The notes below the pieces were generated by a model that worked only from the letters and a program-made list of their open reading frames with translations, made no database searches and had not been told where the DNA came from. DNA of 64,000 nt, taken from Telmatactis stephensoni. Lineage: Eukaryota; Cnidaria; Anthozoa; Actiniaria; Isophelliidae. Both the position numbers and the translations under genes were made by a program. The stretch lies in NCBI GenBank assembly GCA_029948255.1, contig JALIZF010001629.1:426501-490500 (forward strand). The letters are read 5' to 3'. The stretch's first letter is position 1, and each line of letters starts with the position of its first letter. Positions 22,301 to 34,300 of this stretch are shown here, in pieces.

Positions 22301-25300
22301 ACATAGAAGCTGAGACCGAAATGGTGCATGGGATGTCACTAATTATATTTTGATTTACTCGTTTAAGCTGGGAAAAAAAAAACCAAAAGCCAAAGGCTAA
22401 TGTTTTACTTCGAAATCGCGGGGAGTGGTTGCCCAGATCTCCCGAGCCAGAGGCTCATGTCTCAAGCGTTCGAAGGTGCGCCCTCTACCCCCTCTCTCCA
22501 TCAGTGCTCCGTTTTAAGGGTATTTAAAGCTAATTAAAGCTACACGGAAAGGAAAGAAGTTGAAACAAGGATGTGAAGTCACTGGGGATCGAATTCGGGA
22601 CCTCTCGCACCTAAGGCCGCGCACCAACCAACTGTGCCATCCTTGCTCCTTATAAAAACCGATAAAAAATCGAAGTGGGCAAACGGCCTACCAACTCAGG
22701 TCCTGAACACGCTTTTGGCATTTTGCATCGAAGGCAAAGCGTAAATGAATAAATCAGAATATTAGTATTGACATCCCAAGCACCTTTTCGGTCTCAGCTT
22801 CTATGTTTTTAGACCCGACAACGTTTCGTCAATTGACTATATATATTTTTTCCACTAAGATTTCTTCCGCTGTAGTGGAAAACGTTGTCATATATGTATC
22901 CAGTTATAATGTCTTTTAGTATTCACCAACATAAGGGCTATTACAAATCCTGCATTCTGATTGGCTCCCTAACCTCGGGCTATTGGTGATAGCCGAGTTG
23001 AGAGGAAGCGCGAGTAATAATATCAATAAAACATTTTTCTTTCTTTGTTTTGTTTAGTCTCATTCACCTTTGGACCAATATGTTGGTGAATACTAAAACA
23101 ATTAGACCTCTTGGCCTCATGGACTACGAGTTTGAATAGCCCATTCGGCCTACGGCCTCACGGCTATTGACTCGTAGTCCATTCGGCCTCGAGGTCTAAT
23201 TGTTAAATATATCTTGTATAACTTAGTATATGTCGAGTAGTTATTGAATGATTAATTGATTGATTGAATTAATTAAAATTTTTTTTTTTGGGGGGGGGGG
23301 TTAAAAACAACAAAATACAACAAAACAAAATATAGCTCAACAACAATAGAATAACAACACAAAACAAAACAGCACAACACTACATAGCAAAAACAACAAC
23401 AACAACAACAACAAAAGAGAAACAAAAACAAACACAAATATCCATGCTACAAAACTAGAGGTCATGTTTATAGAGTTCACTAGATTAAAACGTTTTAACA
23501 ATGAAAATCTATTTTCAGTTCCAAAGTTTTAGTAGAGCATTCAAACACGTTGAACATTTCGCGGTAGCCAAGGGAACGAAGACTGGCCTTAGATAAAACG
23601 CGCTGTGATTGCTTAAAAAAATCACAACTGCACTGGAATTGCGATCAGAATATGGGTTTTTTCTCATTCTTTTGTAATCATATTCCGTCATCATGTTTTT
23701 CAGACATGTTACAACAACTAAATCAAAGTGTTGATCCTTGTGAAGATTTTTACCAGTACTCATGTGGGGGGTGGATGGAAAAGAATCCCCTGAAACAAGG
23801 AGAGACTTCAAGGACAGGGTTCTCTATTGTATCGGAGAAGAATTACAACATTTTGAAGGAAGCTGTTGAGACAAGCTGGTTGAATTATAATCAGGTAATC
23901 ATGATCTTGATATCCCATCATCATTATTATATCTTTTCAACTAACAGATTTTATACAACAATTCGTATATTACGCGCGTACCTCCTGAATGGTCGAGAAT
24001 CGTGTGAATATAAGGAAACACGCATGGATAGAATCTTAAGAATCTTACGCGCGCTCTGATTGGTTAAAGGTCCTGACAATATACATATAGATATGTATCA
24101 TATAAGACAAATAGATTCCATTTTTCCGTGGGTCTGTACTCTAAAAGATGCACAGAAGACGCCAAAATGTAATGAAGTCAACAACCACATCAATCGTTTC
24201 GTACTTTTTTGTTCTCACCATGATTTATTTATTTATCTATTTGTTTATTTGCTAATTACAAAAAAGTGAAAATACATTATATTTATTCGCATAATGGGAC
24301 AAAAGCGGAAAGAAAGAAAAAAAAAACCCCAATAATATAGATCTACGCTAGGTTCTAGATTATACATCTATTACTAGATTGCTAAAGTACTTTTTGAGAG
24401 CTTCGTTAGATTAGTAACGATATAGCTTCATTGCGTACTTCAGGGGGAAAGCTATTCCATGGTTTTAACACCATTCAACTTAAAAGAGCCATGTATTTAA
24501 CAGTATGAGCTAAAGGAAACCAAGTTCAGATCTTTATGCCTGGTTTTATACTTGTGGATGTTACACTCCTGGTTTGACTTCAAAGTAAAACTCCTTATCT
24601 TCGGTTTGTGTTCTTTATTATTTACGAATATTCGAGGTTCTCCTTTACAACTATACAACACACGTGTTCTGTAATCTGACTCCTAATCTTAACTACTGAA
24701 ATATGTGTCACATGAGCTACGTCACACTCTCTCCTGCTTTTAAGTGTGGGCGTTACCTCCACATAAAACATAACAACCTTCTTTTGAACTGTTTTGTTGT
24801 GGTATGGTGGGGTGATCAGTCCCAGCCGAGTACCGCAAAGTTCCTTTTGGCTAAATTATCTTGACGGCTACAACTACAAACTTCCGTCGTTTAGTGGATA
24901 ATAGGTGGTTAAACACCGTCCATGTACATGAGCGTACATTTTCGAACACTAATAACCGTTTTTCTTTCGTTTTTTTTAACTTAATCAACATTTTTCAACA
25001 ATAATCTCAAGCAAATAATAAGCAAAGTTAATAATAAGTTCATTAGCACGTAGTTTGGGTTGTTCCTCTAAGATTTGGTGCGCTAAACCACGGGTTAAAC
25101 GCTGGGTTCCTACCGCGGATCCCGTGCCATCCATGAGTAGGTTGGAACGTCTGATAGGGATGGGGCATCTGGTAAGGATAAAAGGTCGGTCTTGCTTGGT
25201 AGTACGGTGGCTGGACGCAGTATAGAATTGGATGAGGGATGACCTGATGGCAGTCTTGGGTTGTCTGTGGCTTAGCTGTGTTAGAAAACACATCGTATCC

Positions 25301-28300
25301 CCACCTTTCTGGTAGTCGCCTTTCTCTGCTGGGGTACCTGGACTCTTCAGCTGAGTTCACAGGTCCAGGATCATCATGCTGGTCAACACTTTGTGATACT
25401 TCTCTCTCTTCACTCTCTTCTGTTTGTTCGAGTACTCCATCTTCTATGTCATTACTATCGTTGTCACCATCTGATGGCAGCATTTCCACCTCCTCCAATC
25501 CATCGTTCTCTTCCATAGTTTGACCTTTGTCGTGTTCATCGTTAGTCATCATCGTCTGATCCTCAACTGGGCGTGGTCGGACGGCAAGTGCCAGTTCGTG
25601 CTCGCTCTCGGTATCTGAGCCGTCTGACATGTCAGGTTCACTTGGTTGATTTCGTTGTCTCTGTCCCTGCCTTGGCCGTCGTTGCGCCCTTGGTGGTGGT
25701 CTCTTATCTGTTGGCTGCAGGAAGTCACAGGGGAAGAGAAGGTTTCTATGTAGTACTCGTGTGTTACCCTCGCCCCCCTCTCGACGGACTTCGTAGACTG
25801 GACCTGTACCCCTTCTAGAGATCACGACGTAAACATCGTTTTCCCAGTAGGCGCGTAGTTTTCCAGGCCCCCCGCGAGGTGTTAAGTTCCTGACAAGAAC
25901 CCGGTCACCCGCTTGTAACAACGTGAAATTAAGTCGTCGGTTGTAGTTTCGTGCACCACGAGTGCTACTCTGTTGTGACTTCTTAAGGGCCAGGTTGTAT
26001 GCCTCTTGCATTGCGGTCTTCCATTTCTTAACGTACTCGCCGTAACTTGTTGGGGTGTTCTCTCGGTTTTCCGTGCCCAGAACCAGATCAATGGGAAGTC
26101 TAGGAGAGCGGCCGTACAGGAGGTAAAATGGCGAGAAACCGGTGCTGTTGTTAGGAGTGCAGTTGTACGCGTGGACGACTTTATTTACATAATCCTTCCA
26201 GTGACTCTTGTGGTTTTCAGGGAGGGTTCTTAACATGGCCAACAGCGTTTGGTTAAATCGCTCCGTTTTGCCGTTCCCCTGAGGGTGATAGGGCGTTGTT
26301 CGTGTGTGATGAATACCACTCAGCTGTTCCAACTGTTTGAATAGGTGGTTTTCAAATTCTTTTCCCTGGTCATGCAGTATGCGAGCTGGATACCCAAAGC
26401 GTGGAATGAGGTCGTTGAAGATCTTATCTGCAACGGTCTTGGCCGATTTGTTCTTGGTTGGGTATGCCTGGGCGAACCGTGTGAAATGATCTACAACCAC
26501 CAGTAGGTACTCGAAACCTCCGGAACTCCGTTCCAAGTGGACAAAGTCGATAGAGATCAGCTCAAAGGGTGTAGATGACGATACGCTTTCCATAGGGGCT
26601 CGGGTCGGCAACCTTGGCCTGCGCTGTTTGAGGCAGTGACATACCTTAGTGACAAAGTGTGTTATGTCTCTCTGCATGTTAGGCCAATAGAAGCGTTCGC
26701 GTGCCAATTGAATAACACGGTCAGCTCCAAGGTGTCCCATCTCCTGGTGCAGCTCTCGGTATACAAGGGGACGCTTACTGCCAGGGAGTACAAGCTGTAA
26801 ATGGTTTGCTGTTCGTCGGCGCAAGAGTCCGTCATCCCCTATCTCTAGCTTTGACCATTCTCTAAGTAATGCTCTGGTTGTCCGCGTTTCATTCCGGGTT
26901 CTATACTGTGATGGGCGCTGTCCCGCACGTTTTAACTCCAGAACTCTGCTGATGCCAAGGTCACTTTGTTGCGCCAGCCGTAACTGGCGTGTTGTTAAAC
27001 GTTCTCCTTCTATGTCTCGCAGTGATGGCTGATCGCTGTCCAGTAGGTCTGGACAGTCGCTGATAGAAGTCACCCATGCCGTCTCTCTCGTACTTAGCAT
27101 TGTGACACCTGCAAAGGTAGCACTTATTTCATCTTGGCATGCGGTCTGAATAAAATGTCCATCGAGCTTAGTTCTATCCAGTGGCATACGACTAAGCGTG
27201 TCCGCCACGGTGTTCATACGGCCTGGCTGATACTTGATAGTGAAGTTAAAATCTGCAAGTTCTGCAACCCATCGGTGTCCTGTTGCATTGAGCTTCGCTG
27301 TTGTCTGAACGTATGTTAGGGGGTTGTTGTCAGTGTACACCGTGAAGTGAGGTGCATAGTACAAATAATCACGGAAGTGTTCGCTAACCGCCCACTTTAG
27401 CGCGAGGAATTCTAATTTCCCCGAGTGCAAGTTATAGTTGCGTTCCGCAGGAGTTAAGGTACGAGAGGCAAACGCAACTGGCCTGATGTCGTTGTCGTGC
27501 TCCTGATAAAGGGCTGCGCCAAGACCATCTTTCGAGGCGTCCGTGAATAGAATAAATGGCTTCTGCCAGTCTGGGTAAATAAGAACTGGAGGGGATATTA
27601 AAGCATCGATGAGATTGTTCAAGGCTTGTTGATGTTTGTCCTTCCACGTTATGACAGTTGACGAAGTCAAACCCCCTTTTCTTGTGCTAGACGAGTCTGA
27701 TTGTATAAGCTCAAAAAGACATTTTGCAGTCTTTGAAAAGTTCGGGATATACTGTCGGTGGTAGCCAAGAAGTCCTAACAGCTTCCGTACCTCCCCCACG
27801 GTCGATGGTTTGCTATCCTTCAGAGCAATCACGGCTTGCATATTAGACGGATCTGGGCGATGGCCATCGGACGACACTATGCGGCCTAAGCAAGTAACTT
27901 CGCGTTTAAACAATCTACATTTCCTTGGTTTCAGTTTAACTCCCTCGTCGCGCAGACGACGAAGGACCGTTCGTATATGTTCAACATGGTCCTCGAAAGT
28001 CTTACTAAACACAATAACATCGTCTATATACGGTATACAAATCTCATCTCTAAGGCCGGTTAGACAGTTTTCCATGAAGCGTTGATATTCAGCGACTGCA
28101 TTTTTTAGGCCGAATGGGACACGAACCCATTCCCACAATCCCCATGGAGTCACGAATGCTGTAAGGTGTCTCGAAGTAGGCGCGATAAATCCTTGGTGGT
28201 ACGCCTTCCCCTGGTCCAACATACTAAACCATGCGTTACCGCCCAAATTATCCAGTATGTCTTGCACTCGTGGTAACGGGTGTCGGTCCGCGAAAGTCTT

Positions 28301-31300
28301 TTTGTTCAACTCCCGGAAATCAACACAAAGACGCAAATCGCCGTCCTTTTTTCTAACACACACAATGGGCGAAGCATAGGCTGAGCGAGAGGGTCGTATC
28401 CAGCCTTTGTTTAAAAGGTCTTCGATGTAAGTCTTAACTTCTTCATACAATGGTCTAGGTACTCTCGTGTAATTCCTTTGAACAGGTTGATTATCAGTTA
28501 GATTAATGTCCATCTGAAAATCCGGTATACAGCCAATATCAGTGTCATTCTTTGAAAAAGATTCCGATTCATCGATCAACATTTGCGTGACAAGCGAGCG
28601 CTGTTCGTCAGTTAAATCTCCAATATCAATTTCGGCCAATGAACCCGTCAATTCGCCAATTTGCTTCTCGTGTTGTTTTGTTTGTTTTCCGTACTTTTCC
28701 GTAACTGCTACCTCATTAACGCAATTAACATTAAGCTCAGAACATTCCTTGGGTTTAACCTCTAGAGGCGTGACAGAACGAACAAGATGAAGTCGGCCAA
28801 TAATAGTTCTTCCTTGTAACACAATGTCGTGTTTAGTATTGTTTGTAACTTGTACACGAATAATATTAGACGTGCCACGCTGTAGTGTCACTAACGTTTC
28901 CTGTATTTCTAATCCCGACGGTATGTGGTCACTCATTTCCGGTTCCAGCAGTGCCGGCGTTTCATTTTGCAAGTATCCGGTGTTAGCACGGCATACAACT
29001 ATAGCAGTATCCGATTTCGGGATGACGATTTTCTTCTTGTTCGTTTTAACAACACAAAGTTCTTCCGTTTGATTGACTGATTGAATGAAGTTAACTATTG
29101 CACATGCATTTTGACTCGCTTGTCCTTTAAAATTCGCCGATAATAACGAGTGAAGAGCGTTTTCATTGCTGTCATCGCCTTGAAAGGTGGTTACAACTTG
29201 CTCGATAACATTGTATCCAATTATTGGTAACTCAAGCGGATTCTCGGAGACAAGAAATGGCACTTTGAATTGATGAGCTACATTGTTTGGGCTATTAAGT
29301 TCAAAGTCCACCTCCACCCATCCAACAAAAGGAAGTTTGGTCCCATTCGCTGCTTTTAAATCTAAAGGTGTGTGGCCAATCAGTTCAGCAATACTTCGTA
29401 CACTTATCAACGGGAAATTCTGTTCAACAAATTCTCTAGATATTACAGAAACTTGGGCTCCGGTGTCCCAAAGTGCTTCTACTTTAACATTATTCAAATA
29501 ACAAAAAATTGTACACTTACGTCCAACAAGCTGTCCCAAAGTACTCCTTTGTTTTGGAGTCAAATGGCAAACAAAAACTCCATCATCAATGTCATTATCA
29601 ATGTCAACATTGTCTTCCTGTCTCGCTGACAAGTGATTGATAGCAATACACAAAGGCTTGTGAGTTTTCCAGTCCATTCTTTGACATTTATCAGAACAGT
29701 AGTAAACACTTTTACATGAAGCACAACAATTCCATAATCCACGTTCAGAGCAGTTATTACAGACTCGGGACTTTGCATGAGTGTCATCAGCCGCTACTTC
29801 CCGTCCCTTGGTCGTAGCGTCATCCCGTTTCCCGACGAAGATTTACACCCACGCGCTAGGTGATCCGTTGACCCGCACTTGAAGCAGTGATCACATTGCG
29901 TGACATTTTTCTCTTCGCAAGATTTACATTTCCTTCTAGTCTTCTTAGATGCAGAGTTTCCGGCGATGTTTTCACGGCGAGATGCCTCAAACTTTGCGTT
30001 TAGTTCTGCAACTTGGGCCTGCAGGGTTTCCAAAGTCGTCATCAAACTAGGGTTGCCCTTCGGTTTATTGGGCTTTATCGGCGTACTATCTGTGTCCCCT
30101 ACTGCGTTCACCGATGCTTTTGTTTCTTTAGTAGACGTCGTACGCAACTTCAAATGTCGCTCTCCTTCCACGGAAACAATCTTGTTCAGGGACTCCATTA
30201 TTTCTTCGTCGGTAGCTCCTTCTTTATGAAGAACATTTCTTATTTTGTTACGAATAATTTCATCGCGGAGGCCTGTTTCAACAGTGTGAATAAACAAACA
30301 TTTGATGAGGCTTTGATCGTATTTCATGCCATCCTCCGCTTTCGACGCAAAAAATAGTCCGCTCTCTTAGAGACAGAGCTCTTAGTAGGAAATCCTGTGG
30401 GCTCTCCTTCGACCCCTGTACTAGGGTAGTCAGCTCCTGATATAGCTCGGTCGATGATTTCTCCTGGTAGTGTACCCTCAGAATTTGACGTAGTTTCTGT
30501 AACGTTATGCCCTGCATCATCTCCAAATACGATTTAAGTTTGGTACCTGAGTTGATGGCGCGAATTACGGCGTCGATAATTTCGGTCTCCTTATACCCTT
30601 TCGCCACGCCACTGTCAATTTGTCTCATAAGACCAACATGCGACAATTTATCCTTTTCACCGCCAATGGAACCCGATATCTTGAATTCTCTTCTAAGGAT
30701 TTGGTCGATCTTGAGGAGTTGACTTCCACTTTCAGTTGGGCTGACTGTTTTTTCCTCAGTCTCTTTTAGAAGTTTTAGCATTTTAGATTGTAATACTTCG
30801 TATTCTTGTCGAGCTTTTTCGTAATCCGTTTGGGCTGAAGGCAGAGGGTTATCGTCCGATTCCGTGCAAACATACTTCCACGCATCCTGTACGAAGGCAT
30901 CCTTGTCCTCGTGTTCGTCAATAAGTTTCTCAAACTCTCTCCTTAGTGTCTTTGCTACGTGGAGACGGCCTTTCCGCGTTATCGAAGAACCAACATCGAC
31001 CTTAAGAAATTGCGCGAGATCTTCCAATCCAGTCATAGGCAAGCTACAAATTTTAGCTTCGATTTCCAATTGGAGATCCTCGGTCGATTTCCCTTCCAGC
31101 GTCATGTTGATTCTACGTCCTTCCTCCGCTATGAGACTAATAACAGGCTAGCGAAAACAAGCAACAAACATAATAGTTCCTAATCATGCGACGGTATGTC
31201 CATGTGGTCCACGAGCCACAACCAATGGAAGGCTGATGTCCACCAACGACAAAGATCCAATATCCAACTTCTCCAGTCAATGTTGAGGTCGGGGTCACCA

Positions 31301-34300
31301 AAATGTTACACTCCTGGTTTGACTTCAAAGTAAAACTCCTTATCTTCGGTTTGTGTTCTTTATTATTTACGAATATTCGAGGTTCTCCTTTACAACTATA
31401 CAACACACGTGTTCTGTAATCTGACTCCTAATCTTAACTACTGAAATATGTGTCACATGAGCTACGTCACATGGACATCTGAGAAAAAACTAAATTCCTG
31501 TAACAGATATGCTGGTGCGAGGTTATTTAGACATTTGCAAACTTGACGTCATCTGTGCTTCTATTAGAGTATATATGTACAGACGCATGAAAAACGTTTA
31601 ACCATATTTCCGTGCGCCAAGATGTACAGATGCAGATGACGTCAAAATTTGATTAGAAAATCAAAAGTTCATCTATTTGTCTAGAATCTATTCGTTTTAT
31701 GTATTTATCAAAACATTTCAACCAATCATAGAATGCGTAAAATTTTGTGACGTCACCCATGCGTCTATACATGGAATTCAACCAATCAGAGCGGCATATA
31801 TACCCAGAATATTATATAAATCATTAATGTTATCACTGACTTACTTATTACCAATCCAAATACAGAATGAAGCAGTCATGAAGACCCTAAGGTTTTACAA
31901 CAGTTGTATCAACGAAAAGGCAGTAGAGGCAGAAGGAGACGCTCCCTTGCTAAAGTTAATCCAAGACTTTGGTGGTTGGCACGTCTCAGGTTCAAATGTC
32001 AGCCAACCATTACTCACAAGGCTAGCTAAAATGAACCAAGAACTCGGTAGCCGACCTCTGTTTAGCGTACGAGTGTTCATCAATCCTCTTAACTCAAATA
32101 AGCACATCTTGATGGTAAGGTTTTAACATGGTCAAAACGAAAACTGACGACATCAACCAATGGGAGGAGAAGGGACTTACACAGTTGGAATTCCATCCAA
32201 ACATTTGCTAATAAAGCTATTTAAGGTCTAGAATACTGTTAAGGTACCAGTATGGGGACTAGCTTCAGCAAGATTCGACGTGCTTTATTCTTACTTTAGT
32301 CTATCTAGGTCCAACTCGCAGTCTCATTCACTCGATCTCAATTTAACTAGAACATTTAAATGGTACCGTTTATATGAGGCGTGCCAGTATGGACACTAAA
32401 GTATTTGCCCATCAAACACTTGAATGTTTATAGTGTGGCATTAGATGTCCTTGCCAGAGTAGATGTTTACAATACATTTATATTCTTTATTGTTACTTAT
32501 TTTGAATATCTATCGAAGACAAGCACTTCCTAATATACGATGCAACTTTTCATACAAGTTGGATGCAACAGAATTGCATCGTATGTTGCGCACGTTGTTT
32601 GCAACATCCAAACGTTTGCTAATAAAGTTACAAGGCATAGTTGCTAAGCTCACAAGTAGTTGTTCGCAATGTACATTAAAGGAAATTAAAGTTGCATTGT
32701 CTGTCACCTACAAACCATCTTGTCACACGTACGTTGTACGTTCTGTTGAAATGGGGTTAATGGAATAACGAGAAACAATTTCTTGTTTATGATTGTAATT
32801 CATATATTTCGGTCATCATTTGATGACCATCATCTACATTCTTTTTGCTTCGAAATTCTTCCAGTTTGAGAGGGCGTCGATTGTAATGTCAAGAGATTAC
32901 TACACCATTGATTCGGATGAAAACTTGAAGGTAATTGATGTAGTAGCCATGTCGACATGAATCTTTTGCAACTGCCTGTAGGTTCAGTATATTAAAGGCA
33001 TTAACCAAGTATTTGTTTTTGTATCCAAAGGTTCGTGAGGCTTATAAACAATACATGAAAGACGTAGCTAGACTACTTGGTGGCAAGAACGATTCTGATG
33101 CCTTAATGATGCAGGTCTATGAATTTGAAGCCAAGTTGGCCAGGGTGTGTATTTCATAAATCTTTTGGTACTAGAGATACATTTATGAACCCCGACCTCG
33201 CGAGAGTACCTTTATTCTTACTTTGATTTTCACGATTAACAACGTATTTGTCATTTACTATACTTCTATTTCAGATAGAAAAAACAGTTTATGGTCCATA
33301 TTCGACAACAGAAGAAATGATGCAAGGAGCGGTTGCGTCAGGCCAAATGCTGTTGAATCAGTTGACACCTACCTTGGGGTTGTTTTCAACATTTTTAAAT
33401 ATATCGGTAAGTAATATATGTGGCCTTTTTATAAAAACATCTAATGCATTAATAGAAATCTAGTGCAAGTTCTTACGAATATTTTCTTTATAGGTTGACA
33501 TAGTAATTGGTTTTCTAAACAAAGTTTTTGAGCCTCAAAATTACAAGTTTAAGAAAGACGATAGAGTTTTGGGTTATCCATTACAATACTTCATCCACTT
33601 GTTTGCGTTGTACGCCAACCAAACTGCAACGTGAGTACTCTTTGTATACGAAACGTGATTTCACTGCAATACATATTGTAATAACCATCTATAACGCGCG
33701 CTCCCATTGGCCAAAGGACGCGTATACTGCGAACTCTAAATATGCACACAGCATGTGAGCGCACTATTCGAAAACAATGTATTTTATAAAGGAAATCAGA
33801 AACTTGTCCACATTTAAAGCACTTGGCGATTGATTATAGAGTAGATTTCGTATGACTGTGAAAACGGCTCCGCACGGTCACGGCACGGTTACGGCAGGAA
33901 TTCCGGATGTTTTTATAGACATCAAGCGTTGATAACGTGCTCTAAATCTACACACAGCACACGCGTGCGTTTTTTATTTCATAACTTGGTCAATGTTCTG
34001 TCAAAAATTAAGAGTGAACAAGGCTTAAAATGTATTTATCTTGGCAGGGATCCCAAAGTGTTAGATAACTATGCTATGTGGACAGCCATTCATCAATATA
34101 TCTTGGCATCTCCCTCAAAGTTTGTCCAAGCATATGCACGTTACGAAACCGCACTGGTTGGCAACACTACTACTTTCCGTTGGCGACGATGTTTAAAACA
34201 TATGCAGTCTGTACTGAAGATGCCTCTTGGGTTATTGTTTGTTGATAAAGCTTTTGATGAAAAATCTAAAGCAACTGTAAGTCCCTTTTAGTATTACTCG

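Larger units (their letters stand above)
24559..31471 (-). mobile_element. Complete Ty3/gypsy LTR retrotransposon, antisense in intron 2
   Basis: Two 168-bp LTRs (24559-24726 and 31304-31471; TG...CA) look identical base for base, which implies a recent insertion. TGGA flanks both sides (24555-24558, 31472-31475). Inside the 5' LTR (right side, minus strand) TGGTGACCCC looks like a primer-binding site. Next to the 3' LTR a purine tract (AAAAGCAGGAGAGAG) serves as polypurine tract. Order on the minus strand: gag, frameshift site, MYND finger, protease, RT, RNase H, integrase. Integrase after RNase H defines Ty3/gypsy. It lies opposite to the host peptidase gene. Confidence 0.95.

Noticed and set aside
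25278..29629. Several plus-strand open frames over the gypsy element
   Set aside because: Shadows of the intact minus-strand pol; no domains or splice context.
30278..30360. Programmed frameshift inside gag
   Set aside because: It would fall in the middle of the capsid region; one extra T in a six-base run explains it better, and the real gag-pol signal is at 29827-29833.
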